Below are positions 27,206 to 35,416 of a DNA stretch of 64,000 bases, one piece after another. Numbering within the stretch: position 1 is the stretch's first letter; the number at the start of each line of letters is the position of its first letter. Location: the NCBI RefSeq assembly GCF_014639275.1, contig NZ_BMFW01000003.1:62001-126000 (forward strand). Reading direction: 5' to 3'. The notes beneath the pieces are model-generated. The model was given only the letters and a program-made list of their open reading frames with translations, did not search any database and was not told where the DNA came from. The position numbers and the translations under genes are program-made. The DNA is from Arthrobacter liuii (GTDB lineage: Bacteria; Actinomycetota; Actinomycetes; Actinomycetales; Micrococcaceae).

Positions 27206-27325
27206 TTCGTCGTTGGGTCCAGGCGGCAGCCTCCACCTTCGCAGCCGGTTCCCCTTCGGCAGCCCGGGCGGCGTCGGGGGTTCCCGCCGGGCACCACCTT
27301 GCCGGGCTCCCGCGCCGGGAATAGC

Positions 27326-27943
27326 ATGGCCGGCATGAGCCGGCTGATGGTGGACATGATCGTCACCCTTGACGGATACGCCTCGGGCGAGGGATGGCCG
27401 GGCTGGTGGGGCCTGGAGGGGCCGGAATACCTGGCCTGGCTGCAGCAGGAAGCGGAGAAGCGCTACACGATCCTGCTGGGCGCCAACACCTACCGCCTCA
27501 TGTCCGGGATGTCAGAGCAAGGCGCCGGCGGGGGCGAAGGATTCTCGGAGGACGAAAGTGCTTCCCTGACGGCCCTCGCCGCCGTTCCCAAAGTGGTGTT
27601 TTCCTCAAGCCTAACGGCACCCCTCCGGTGGCCGAACTCCGAACTGGTGGCCGGCGATGCGGTCGAAGCCGTCAGGCAGATGAAGCAGACCCATCCCGGG
27701 CCGTTGAGTACCCTGGGCAGCCTCAGCCTCTGCCGTTCCCTGGTGGCAGCGGGCCTCGTGGACAGGTTCCGGCTGGTTGTCTTCCCCCTGATCACCGGCC
27801 GCACCGGAAGCGAACGGATTTACGACGGCTACCCTGATGTGGCCCTGGAGATGGTGGACAGCAGGACCTTCGATGGCCGCCTGCAGCTGCTCGAATACGT
27901 CCCCCGCGTGATCGACCACCCGCCTCTCAGCGGAGGGCGGTAA
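27326..27943 (+). CDS. Dihydrofolate-reductase-like (RibD C-terminal) family protein
   Basis: A 205-residue protein of the RibD C-terminal/DHFR-like fold. It starts MAGMSRLMVDMIVTLDGYAS, and has the cofactor-binding segments YTILLGANTYRLMSG and GSLSLCRSLVAAGLVDRFRL. These proteins are NADPH-dependent reductases, some acting on pyrimidines in riboflavin synthesis, but most members have no known substrate. Two close ATGs (27326 and 27335) are possible; the first is taken. It precedes the GTP cyclohydrolase fusion in the same direction, 120 nt behind its own promoter, so a functional link is possible. Confidence 0.82.
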   Translation: MAGMSRLMVDMIVTLDGYASGEGWPGWWGLEGPEYLAWLQQEAEKRYTILLGANTYRLMSGMSEQGAGGGEGFSEDESASLTALAAVPKVVFSSSLTAPLRWPNSELVAGDAVEAVRQMKQTHPGPLSTLGSLSLCRSLVAAGLVDRFRLVVFPLITGRTGSERIYDGYPDVALEMVDSRTFDGRLQLLEYVPRVIDHPPLSGGR

Positions 27944-27989
27944 TCACTTCAACGGTCCAGGCGTGGGCGACGGCAACCATTGCAAATGC

Positions 27990-28018
27990 TTGAAGCTTTA
28001 ACTAATTGGGGCTACGAT
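27990..28018 (+). promoter_or_regulatory. Promoter with operator-like dyad before the cyclohydrolase fusion
   Basis: TTGAAG (27990-27995) and TACGAT (28013-28018) are 17 nt apart, close to consensus. The -35 is part of the near-palindrome TTGAAGCTTTAA (27990-28001; 10 of 12 positions symmetric), suggesting control by a MarR-like or similar dimeric regulator. The predicted leader is about 40 nt and holds no FMN riboswitch. Confidence 0.65.
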
Positions 28019-28063
28019 TGCTTTAATCTTCAACTATCTCCCTGCAGAACACCGAGGCCCGCA

Positions 28064-29917
28064 ATGACCGCTGTTGTCCATTCCGCACCGCCCCTGGCCC
28101 ACCTGCCTGCGGCGACGATCCGCTCCCAGGTCACCGTGCCCCTGCGGTTCCCGGACGGCTACCGCACTTCCGCCGATGTCATGACATTCCATGGGCTGGC
28201 TGACGGCAGGGAACATCTGCTGCTGGCCCTGGGCGAGTGGGAGGACGGGCTGCTGGATGGCGCAAAGATACCGCTGGTCCGGCTGCACAGCGAGTGCATG
28301 ACAGGTGACGTCTTCGGCAGCGAGCGCTGCGACTGCGGGCCGCAGCTCCGGGAAGCGGTGGAGCGCATTGCGTCCACCGGGGGCTTCCTCCTCTACCTCC
28401 GCCAGGAAGGCCGCGGCATCGGCCTCTACCCAAAACTCGATGCCTATGCCTTGCAGGACGAGGGCCTGGATACGTACGACGCCAACCTGGCCTTGGGCCA
28501 CGGCGAAGACGAACGTGACTACACCGCGGCAGCGCAGATGCTCCACGCCCTCGGCGCCCCCACCGTACGGCTGCTCAGCAACAACCCGGACAAGGCTGCC
28601 CAGCTGGCCGCGCGCGGCATCGCCGTCACGGAAAAGATCCCTACCGGGGTCCATGTTTCGGAGGCCAACTCCCGGTACCTCGCCGCCAAGCGGGACCGTA
28701 CCGGCCATACGCTGGAACTCAGCCCGGCCGGCGTCGTGCCTCCAGCAAAGGGTGCCGCCGGACGCGTTCCTGACCACGCCGAAATGCTTGCCCGCGTGGA
28801 AGCCATGATTCCTGGACTGCGGGCCAGGGCTGAAGAAACGGAAGGGCTGCGCCGCCTGCCTGGGCTGACGGTGCAGGCACTGCAGGAAGCCGGCGTCTTC
28901 GGCATGCTGGCACCCGTGGCGGTTGGCGGCTACGGAATGGGCGCGCGGGCGTACGGGGAGTCCGTCAGGGTGCTTGCCACGGGCTGCGCCTCCACGGCCT
29001 GGACTGCCGGACACCTGGCCGAGCACGCGTGGATGCTGGCCCGCTGGCCCCGCACTGTGCAGGACGAGGTATTCGCCGGCGGGCAGGTACCGCTCGCTGC
29101 CGCGACCAGTGCTCCCGTTGGTGCGGCAAGGAAAGTTCCGGGCGGCTACGCCATTTCGGGCCACTGGAGTTTTGCCTCGGGCATCATGCACTCACGCTGG
29201 GCCCTGCTGGCCGTGCAGCTCGGCGGGGTCCGGCTGCAGGCGCTCGTTCCGGTTGCGGACCTGGAGCTGCTGGACGCCTGGCACACCGACGGGCTGAGGG
29301 GGACCGGCAGCAACGACCTCCGGGCGGACGGGCTTTTTGTTCCGGACCACCGCGTGGCGGATTGGGCGCTGCTCAGTGGCCCCGACAACCCCGGCAGCCT
29401 CGTGCACCGGGACCCGTCGATCCACACGCCCATGGCCACCCTGCTGAACCTCGTGGCCCCTGCCGTGGCGCTGGGCTCCGCGGAGTACGCCCTGGAACTG
29501 TTCCGGAACCAGTTGCTGGCACCGAAAGAAAGGAATGGCGTCGCAGTCCGGCCGGCGGATTCGGTGCTGGCCCAGGCCCGCTACGCCAGGGCGTCGGGAG
29601 CCGTGGCCACCGCCCAACTGCACTGGCAGGCAGCGCTCTCCCTGCCGGCGGCAGGCGGGGATGCGGCCGGTCTTTCGGAAGGGCAGCGTGCCTCGTTCCG
29701 GCTCGCGCTAGCCCTCAGTGCGGAGGCCGCGCAGGAAGCCGTCCGCCTGGCAGTGGCGGGTTCGGGCGGCAGTGTCCATCGGCTGTCCCACCCGCTGCAG
29801 CGCATCCAGCGCGACGTCAGTGTCCTGGCAAACCATCCCACCCTGGGCATCGACCCCATCCTGGAGCAGGCCGGCAGGGGCTTGCTGGGCCTGGGAATCA
29901 CAACGCGGTCCTTCTAG
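28064..29917 (+). CDS. Fusion: GTP cyclohydrolase II - flavin-dependent monooxygenase (acyl-CoA dehydrogenase fold)
   Basis: A 617-residue fusion in one uninterrupted frame. Residues 20-216 form a complete GTP cyclohydrolase II: zinc ligands Cys78, Cys89 and Cys91 (HSECMTGDVFGSERCDCG), YLRQEGRGIGLYPK (111-124) and LLSNNPDKAAQL (170-181). This domain opens GTP to the first pyrimidine of riboflavin synthesis. After a Pro/Ala/Gly linker (220-235), residues 236-617 resemble HsaA/acyl-CoA-dehydrogenase-type oxygenases (GVFGMLAPVAVGGYGMGARAYGESV; GHWSFASGIMHSRWALLA; HPLQRIQRDVSVLANH). Such oxygenases use reduced flavin from a separate reductase, and one is encoded 1.1 kb downstream. The ATG has GAGG 6 nt upstream; an in-frame start at 27980 lies inside the promoter. 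The combined reaction is unknown. Confidence 0.88.
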   Translation: MTAVVHSAPPLAHLPAATIRSQVTVPLRFPDGYRTSADVMTFHGLADGREHLLLALGEWEDGLLDGAKIPLVRLHSECMTGDVFGSERCDCGPQLREAVERIASTGGFLLYLRQEGRGIGLYPKLDAYALQDEGLDTYDANLALGHGEDERDYTAAAQMLHALGAPTVRLLSNNPDKAAQLAARGIAVTEKIPTGVHVSEANSRYLAAKRDRTGHTLELSPAGVVPPAKGAAGRVPDHAEMLARVEAMIPGLRARAEETEGLRRLPGLTVQALQEAGVFGMLAPVAVGGYGMGARAYGESVRVLATGCASTAWTAGHLAEHAWMLARWPRTVQDEVFAGGQVPLAAATSAPVGAARKVPGGYAISGHWSFASGIMHSRWALLAVQLGGVRLQALVPVADLELLDAWHTDGLRGTGSNDLRADGLFVPDHRVADWALLSGPDNPGSLVHRDPSIHTPMATLLNLVAPAVALGSAEYALELFRNQLLAPKERNGVAVRPADSVLAQARYARASGAVATAQLHWQAALSLPAAGGDAAGLSEGQRASFRLALALSAEAAQEAVRLAVAGSGGSVHRLSHPLQRIQRDVSVLANHPTLGIDPILEQAGRGLLGLGITTRSF

Positions 29918-29978
29918 GCGCCACGGCGGCGCGTCCTGGCTGCTGCCCCGCTGGCCAAATCCGTGTCAGGATCAAGGT

Positions 29979-30917
29979 ATGCCCCAGCGCCTCATGCTGC
30001 TTGACACTGCCTCCCTGTACTTTCGCGCCTTCTACGGGCTGCCGGACACCATCCGCCGCCCGGATGGAACGCCGGTCAATGCCGTCCGCGGGCTGCTGGA
30101 CATGATCGCCAGGCTCAGCGCCGACTATCAGGCCACACACCTGGTGGCCTGCTGGGATGATGACTGGCGGCCGCAGTGGCGGGTGGACCTGATCCCTACC
30201 TATAAAGCCCACCGGGTGGCCCAGGCAGTGCCGGGCGGCACCGACATCGAGGTGGTGCCGGAAGGCCTCGAAGCGCAACTGCCCATGATCCGCCGGGTCC
30301 TTGGGCTGGCAGGAATCGCCATCGTGGGAGCGGCTGAACACGAGGCCGACGACGTTGTGGGCACCTACGCCAGCCAGGCCGGCTTTCCGGTGGACGTGGT
30401 CACGGGCGACCGCGATCTTTTCCAGGTGTGTGACGATCAACGCAGGGTCAGGGTGATCTACACCGCCCGGGGCATGAAGAACCTCGAAGTCATCACGGAG
30501 GAAACCGTGGTGGCCAAATACAAAGTCCTTCCGCAGCAGTACGCCGACTACGCCACCCTGCGCGGGGACGCCTCCGACGGGCTGCCCGGTGTGGCAGGGA
30601 TCGGCGAGAAGACGGCGTCGTCCCTGCTGCTGAAGTACGGAACCCTCGAAGGTCTGCTGGCAGCTGCGGACCTGCCCGGGGCCGGTGTGTCCGGACCAGT
30701 CCGGGCCAAATTGTCCGCCGCCGCCGCGTATCTCGAAGCAGCCCCCGCCGTCGTCCGCCTGGTGCGCAACCTTGAGCTGCCCACCCTGGACGAGGCGGGC
30801 GCCCGGCTCCAGCCTGTGACGGGCGACCGGCGCGGGGAACTGGAGCAGCTGGCCGCCGACTGGAACCTGGGCGGCTCGGTCCGCCGGCTGCTGGCAGCGC
30901 TGGACCGCCGGGAGTAG
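29979..30917 (+). CDS. Stand-alone 5'-3' exonuclease (PolA N-terminal-type, FEN fold)
   Basis: A 312-residue protein matching only the 5'-nuclease part of DNA polymerase I. Metal-binding residues are in place: MLLDTASLYFRAF near residue 7, EHEADDVVGTYA near 115, VVTGDRDLFQV near 136, and the helix-hairpin-helix GDASDGLPGVAGIGEKTA near 193. It can process flaps or RNA primers, alongside the polA-encoded domain further on. The ATG is preceded by AAGG. It starts 61 nt after the cyclohydrolase fusion, in the same direction, probably by read-through; no functional link is obvious. Confidence 0.9.
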   Translation: MPQRLMLLDTASLYFRAFYGLPDTIRRPDGTPVNAVRGLLDMIARLSADYQATHLVACWDDDWRPQWRVDLIPTYKAHRVAQAVPGGTDIEVVPEGLEAQLPMIRRVLGLAGIAIVGAAEHEADDVVGTYASQAGFPVDVVTGDRDLFQVCDDQRRVRVIYTARGMKNLEVITEETVVAKYKVLPQQYADYATLRGDASDGLPGVAGIGEKTASSLLLKYGTLEGLLAAADLPGAGVSGPVRAKLSAAAAYLEAAPAVVRLVRNLELPTLDEAGARLQPVTGDRRGELEQLAADWNLGGSVRRLLAALDRRE

Positions 30918-30984
30918 CCGGCCCGCCTGGCGGGGAACTGATGACGCCGGATGTACGGGCATGACCTTTCATGGCGCTGCGCGT

Positions 30985-31021
30985 CCGTGCGTTTCGCACG
31001 GCTTGAATAAGGCAATTTGCC
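30985..31021. promoter_or_regulatory. Two dyads before the flavin reductase gene
   Basis: CCGTGCG-TTT-CGCACGG (30985-31001, 7-bp arms) is followed by GGCAA-T-TTGCC (31011-31021). Without a T tract they look more like regulator-binding sites or a structured leader than a terminator. No convincing -35/-10 pair is visible. Confidence 0.35.
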
Positions 31022-31062
31022 GATGGTTTGGTGAGGTAACGATCCAGACGAGAGGCCATTCC

Positions 31063-31578
31063 ATGACAGCCACTTCAGACCTTGCTCCACGCCGGCTTCG
31101 GGATATTTTCGGAACATTCGCCAGCGGCCTGACCGTGATCACAGCTTCCACCCCCGACGGGCCCGCCGGTTTCACTTGCCAGTCCTTTGCATCGCTCTCA
31201 CTCGACCCGGCCCTGGTGACGTTCAGCCCCGCGCGCACGTCCACCACCTGGCCGGCGCTGCGGAAAGCCGGTTCGTTCACCGTTAACGTCCTCCCCGCGG
31301 AACTCCAGCACCTGGCGGGACAGTTCGCCCGCTCGGGTGCGGACAAATTCGCCGGGGTCGGCCACGCGTCCTCCCCGCTGGGCAATCCCGTGCTGGATGA
31401 CGCGCTCGCCTGGATCGACTGCGAACTCCACGCAGAATACGACGGCGGCGACCACACCATTGTGGTGGCTGCGGTGCGGCACCTCAATGCCCGGCTCGAC
31501 GCCGAACCCCTCCTGTTCTTCAAGGGGCGGTACGCCGGGCTCACCCCGGCCGAGCGCCTCCTCGAAGCGGCGGGCTGA
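31063..31578 (+). CDS. Flavin reductase (HsaB-like, FMN-binding split barrel)
   Basis: A 171-residue NAD(P)H:flavin oxidoreductase. Family marks are the N-terminal FGTFASGLTVITASTPDGPAG (about 15-35), TCQSFASLSLDPALVTFSPA, SFTVNVLPAE and the C-terminal AEPLLFFKGRYAGL. Enzymes of this group hand reduced flavin to two-component oxygenases of the HsaA type, and the nearest one is the fused oxygenase domain at 28064-29917. The ATG at 31063 has AGAGG 9 nt upstream; upstream in-frame codons only translate the dyad region. Confidence 0.88.
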   Translation: MTATSDLAPRRLRDIFGTFASGLTVITASTPDGPAGFTCQSFASLSLDPALVTFSPARTSTTWPALRKAGSFTVNVLPAELQHLAGQFARSGADKFAGVGHASSPLGNPVLDDALAWIDCELHAEYDGGDHTIVVAAVRHLNARLDAEPLLFFKGRYAGLTPAERLLEAAG

Positions 31579-31665
31579 CCGGCACCCGCCAAATCCCCGG
31601 GAGGGGAGAGGACGCCTGGCCGGTGGGTCCGTGGCCTTTCCTGCTATTGCTTCAGGCCCACCAGG

Positions 31666-31702
31666 TAGTAAGCTTGCTGAGCATCACTAGTAAGCTTGCT
31701 GA
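31666..31702 (+). repeat. Perfect 15-bp tandem repeat, 22-bp period
   Basis: TAGTAAGCTTGCTGA occurs twice (31666-31680 and 31688-31702) with a 7-nt spacer. Each copy has the near-palindromic core AGTAAGCTTGCT. The 22-bp period places both on the same face of the helix, as expected for two bound dimers, 25-60 nt before the next gene. Confidence 0.75.
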
Positions 31703-31726
31703 TTAAATGGGATGGGAACAGGAGCC

Positions 31727-32029
31727 ATGGGCGCAATCTTAGGTACGGCCCTGTCACTGATGCTGGCTGTTGGCGGCGCGGCTGTGGCCGCAGAAGGCGG
31801 CCCCGCAGCCGCACGACACTACCTGGCCGGCCACGTGATCCTCGGAGTGGGCATCGGCCTATTGATCGCCACCATCCTGAGGGCCGGCGTCCGCATTCTC
31901 CTGGCACGCCCTGCCTCCCAGGCGCGGATGTCCGCAGCGCTGCCGCCAACGTCGGATACCGCCACGGTGACTGTACTGCCTGTCCGCGCTGCACCCGCCG
32001 TCCCGTTGCGGGGCAGGCATGCCGCCTAA
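31727..32029 (+). CDS. Small membrane protein, function unknown
   Basis: A 100-residue protein with two hydrophobic stretches (about residues 3-22, LGTALSLMLAVGGAAVAAEG, and 35-55, LAGHVILGVGIGLLIATILR) and a polar, Pro/Ala/Arg-rich tail. No family is recognised. The ATG at 31727 follows AGGAGCC; another in-frame ATG lies at 31712. It is the first gene behind the 15-bp tandem repeat and its end overlaps the next gene by 11 nt. Confidence 0.6.
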   Translation: MGAILGTALSLMLAVGGAAVAAEGGPAAARHYLAGHVILGVGIGLLIATILRAGVRILLARPASQARMSAALPPTSDTATVTVLPVRAAPAVPLRGRHAA

Positions 32030-32603
32030 CGGGGAACCGCCGCCCGGACATACCTTGACGGAGGAGGAGGCGAAGTCCGCACCCGGCCGCCGTCGAGGAG
32101 CCCGTGCCCTGATCCTCCTGTGCTGCGCTGTCATTGCCGCACTGGTTGCCGGTGCTGCAGGCGTCCGTTCGGGCAACACGGACGACAACGCGCTGCGGGG
32201 TTTCCAGATCCGGGTGTTGAGCATCAGCCAGGCCGCGGCCGAAAACAGGACGGACGGGGCCCTGGCTGCCTTGCAGGCGCTGGAGAAGGACCTTGGCGAG
32301 GCGGCAGCGGCCGGGCGTGTGTCGGCCGCTCGGTACCGCGGCATCGAGACCGCGCTCGCGGCCGTCCGGGCGGACATTGCCACGCAGGTGGCAGCGTCGG
32401 CGGCATCGTCCGGCACCCAACCGGACACAATCGCAGTGTCCCCTGCGTTGGCAGACACGGCACAGGACGCGCCCGCTCCCGCGGAACCGGCCGTTCCCGC
32501 TGTGGCCCCGGCGCCGGCCACCGCGCCGGAGGCTCCCGGTTCACAACATTCAGACGCTGCCAAGGACGCCAAAGGCAAAGGTAAGGGCCAGGGTAAGCCC
32601 TGA
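32019..32603 (+). CDS. Single-pass membrane protein with Pro/Ala-rich C-terminus, unknown
   Basis: A 194-residue protein. A charged N-terminus (about 28 residues) leads to one transmembrane helix (ALILLCCAVIAALVAGAAGV, about 29-48), then a helical segment (about 60-125) and a low-complexity tail rich in Pro and Ala ending in KDAKGKGKGQGKP. Topology suggests the main part is outside the cell. It overlaps the preceding gene by 11 nt, so the two are probably co-translated. No family recognised. Confidence 0.6.
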   Translation: MPPNGEPPPGHTLTEEEAKSAPGRRRGARALILLCCAVIAALVAGAAGVRSGNTDDNALRGFQIRVLSISQAAAENRTDGALAALQALEKDLGEAAAAGRVSAARYRGIETALAAVRADIATQVAASAASSGTQPDTIAVSPALADTAQDAPAPAEPAVPAVAPAPATAPEAPGSQHSDAAKDAKGKGKGQGKP

Positions 32604-32642
32604 CAGCGGAGGAGAGCGTCCCCGCCAAGGCAGAATGGACAG

Positions 32643-35264
32643 ATGACCCCTCCTGACGGCATCCCCGCCGCCAACGCCTTCAACCTTGGTGCCATCGGTG
32701 CCGGACTCGCTTTCGAAGGCACCCTGCCCGCGCTGCAGGAGGCGCTGGAACGCGCCGGCTCACCGGGGGCCGCCATTGTGCAGGCGCCGCCGGGAACCGG
32801 CAAGACCACGCTCGTTCCGCCGCTCCTCGCAAATCTTTGCGGCCGGTCCGGGCGCGTCGTCGTCACCCAGCCACGGCGTGTCGCCGCCCGGGCCGCCGCC
32901 CGCCGCCTCTCCGCACTTGACGGCAGCCGGCTGGCGGGCCGCGTGGGCTACACGGTCCGCGGGGAACGCCAGGCGGGCCTGGACACCCTGGTCGAGTTTG
33001 TCACCCCGGGCATCCTGTTGCGCCGCCTCCTGGCCGACCCCGGGCTCGACGGGATCGCCGCCGTCGTCCTGGACGAGGTGCACGAACGCGGCCTGGAAAC
33101 CGACCTGCTGGTCGGCATGCTCGCGGAGGTCCGCGCGCTGCGCGGCGACCTCGCTGTCGTCGCCATGTCCGCAACGCTGGACGCCCCCAGGTTCGCGGCC
33201 CTGCTGGGGGCTTCCGACGGCGGCGGCCCGGCGCCCGTCGTCGACTGTCCTTCCGTCAACCATCCGCTGGAAGTGCAGTGGCACCCGGCACCGGCCGCAC
33301 GGCTGGACGCCCGGGGAGTGACGCGCGCCTTCCTGGACCACGTCGCCGCGGCGGCCGCTGACGTCCACGCCCGTGCACTTGCCGCCGATACGTCAGCGGA
33401 TGCGCTCGTGTTCCTGCCCGGTGCCAGGGAGGTCTCCCAGGTGGCAGCAGCGCTGCGCAGCAGGCTGGGCCGCCGGGTGGATGTGCTGGAACTCCACGGC
33501 CAGGTGGGCGGCCCGGAGCAGGACCGGGCGGTGTCGGGCCGTGGACCCGGGGACCCGCCGCGGATCATCGTCTCCACGGATCTTGCCGAGTCCTCCCTGA
33601 CAGTGCCCGGCGTCCGGCTGGTGATCGACTCCGGGTTGGCCCGGGAACCGCGGCGGGACTCAGGCCGGGGCATGAGCGGGCTGGTCACGGTCTCCTGCTC
33701 CCGTGCGTCCGCGGACCAGCGCGCCGGCCGCGCCGCACGGCAGGGCCCCGGGACGGTGGTCCGCTGTTATCCGCAGCAGGCGTACGGCGCGGCTCCTGCC
33801 CACGTGACGCCGGAAATCAATGTTGCGGACCTGACCGGAGCCGCCCTCACCCTCGCCTGCTGGGGCGCGCCCGGCGGGAAGGGGCTCGCCCTTCCGGATG
33901 TGCCGCCCCGCCAGGCCATGGCGGACGCCATGGAGGTGCTCCGGGAGCTGGGGGCCGTGTCCGACGACGGCCAGGTGACGACAGCGGGCCGGGCCCTTGC
34001 GGCAGTCCCCGCCGATCCCCGGCTTGCACGGGCACTGCTCGACGGCGGCACTGCCACCGGGCAACAGCGGGCCGCCGGGGTGGTGGCCGCGCTCTCCGAA
34101 GACCACCGTGCGCCGGGCGGCGACCTGCCCCGCCTGCTGCTACAGCTCCGTGCTGACACCGGCCCGGCAGGAAGGCGCTGGGCAGAGGAGTCCAAACGGC
34201 TTGCGGCCCTGGCCCGGCGGCAGAAGGCCGGTGCCGCGGTGATGCCCGCCATCCCTGCAGGGGACCCCTTAGCCGTTGGCGCCGTCGTCGCCCTGGCCTT
34301 TCCCGACCGCGTGGCCCGCCGTGTGCCCGGCGGTGAGGGCGCGGGGCAGTACCTGCTGACCTCAGGCACCAGGGCAGGCCTGCCCGCAGGCAGCACGCTG
34401 TCAGGCCACGAATGGCTGGCCGTGGCCGAAGTATCCCGCGCGGAAGGCAGGGACGCGGCCGGCACCGGTGCCGTGATCCGTGCCGCGGCGCCTCTTACCG
34501 CCGCCATGGCCGAATCGGCCGCGTCGCACCTGCTGACCGATACGGTGGAGGCAGAATTCAGCGGAGGCCGGTTGAGCGCGCGCCGGACCAGGCGGCTGGG
34601 TTCCATCGTGCTCTCGGCAACACCGGTGCGTCCCACCGCCGAACAGGGGAGGAAGGCGGTGGCGGCCGCGGTGCAGTCAGGAGGGCTGGCGGTCCTGCCA
34701 TGGTCGACGGCGGCGGCTTCCTTCCGGCGCAGGCTTTCGTTCCTGCACCGCGGGATGGGAGGGCCCTGGCCCGATGTGTCGGACGCGGCGCTGCTGGCCC
34801 GGCTGGAAGAGTGGCTGGGGCCCGAGCTGGCCGACCTTGCCGCCGGGAAACCGGTCGGCTCGATAGACCTGGCGGACCCCTTGCGCCGCCTGCTGCCCTG
34901 GCCCGAAGCCGCGCGGCTGGACGAGCTCGCCCCGGAAGTCCTTGGAGTCCCCAGCGGCTCCCGGGTCCGGATCGACTACCCGGAACCAGGGGATGACGGC
35001 GCCGCGCCTGTGGTGGCGGTGAAACTGCAGGAGTGTTTCGGCCTGGCCGAGTCCCCGCGGCTGCTTGGCGGCCGTGTCCCGGTCCTGTTCCACCTACTCT
35101 CCCCGGCCCGCCGTCCCCTTGCGGTAACGGATGACCTGACCTCTTTCTGGTCGGGCCCCTACACTCAGGTGCGCGTGGAAATGCGGGGCAGATACCCCAA
35201 GCACCCCTGGCCGGAGGACCCCTGGTCAGCCCCGGCCACCGCACGCGCCAAGCAGCGAAAGTAG
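32643..35264 (+). CDS. hrpB: ATP-dependent RNA helicase HrpB
   Basis: An 873-residue DExH helicase of the HrpB family. Motif I is APPGTGKTTLVPP near residue 46, motif II is DEVHERGLETD near 145, motif III is MSATLDAPR, motif V is STDLAESSLTVPGV and motif VI is QRAGRAAR. The HrpB-specific C-terminal domain ends KHPWPEDP, as usual. Its biological role is poorly defined in actinobacteria. Length is slightly above the E. coli protein. The ATG lacks a clear Shine-Dalgarno site. Confidence 0.92.
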   Translation: MTPPDGIPAANAFNLGAIGAGLAFEGTLPALQEALERAGSPGAAIVQAPPGTGKTTLVPPLLANLCGRSGRVVVTQPRRVAARAAARRLSALDGSRLAGRVGYTVRGERQAGLDTLVEFVTPGILLRRLLADPGLDGIAAVVLDEVHERGLETDLLVGMLAEVRALRGDLAVVAMSATLDAPRFAALLGASDGGGPAPVVDCPSVNHPLEVQWHPAPAARLDARGVTRAFLDHVAAAAADVHARALAADTSADALVFLPGAREVSQVAAALRSRLGRRVDVLELHGQVGGPEQDRAVSGRGPGDPPRIIVSTDLAESSLTVPGVRLVIDSGLAREPRRDSGRGMSGLVTVSCSRASADQRAGRAARQGPGTVVRCYPQQAYGAAPAHVTPEINVADLTGAALTLACWGAPGGKGLALPDVPPRQAMADAMEVLRELGAVSDDGQVTTAGRALAAVPADPRLARALLDGGTATGQQRAAGVVAALSEDHRAPGGDLPRLLLQLRADTGPAGRRWAEESKRLAALARRQKAGAAVMPAIPAGDPLAVGAVVALAFPDRVARRVPGGEGAGQYLLTSGTRAGLPAGSTLSGHEWLAVAEVSRAEGRDAAGTGAVIRAAAPLTAAMAESAASHLLTDTVEAEFSGGRLSARRTRRLGSIVLSATPVRPTAEQGRKAVAAAVQSGGLAVLPWSTAAASFRRRLSFLHRGMGGPWPDVSDAALLARLEEWLGPELADLAAGKPVGSIDLADPLRRLLPWPEAARLDELAPEVLGVPSGSRVRIDYPEPGDDGAAPVVAVKLQECFGLAESPRLLGGRVPVLFHLLSPARRPLAVTDDLTSFWSGPYTQVRVEMRGRYPKHPWPEDPWSAPATARAKQRK

Positions 35265-35359
35265 CCATCTTCCAAAGACCTGGTACCCGGCGGGCCCGCG
35301 CGTGAGATCTCCGATACACCGCCGAAACGTTCCGTCGACCCGGTGAAACATGCGCTGGC

Positions 35360-35365
35360 TAGGCT
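35360..35365 (+). promoter_or_regulatory. Leaderless-type -10 box TAGGCT
   Basis: TAGGCT ends 7 nt before an ATG at 35373 that opens an 18-codon frame (MWIGAVHAPPGRTEPCFS, stop 35427-35429). That frame overlaps the start of the small gene at 35417. Confidence 0.35.
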
Positions 35366-35416
35366 CCTTTCCATGTGGATTGGTGCAGTCCATGCACCGC
35401 CAGGAAGGACGGAACC

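Noticed and set aside
27206..27325. Terminator or repeat between the VWA gene and the DHFR-like gene
   Set aside because: Several short GC inverted repeats (GCCCGGGC and GCCCGG) are visible, but none forms one clear hairpin with a defined loop.
28019..28063. FMN riboswitch before the GTP cyclohydrolase fusion
   Set aside because: The leader is only about 40 nt and lacks the conserved AGGG and CGGGG blocks, so no RFN element is present.
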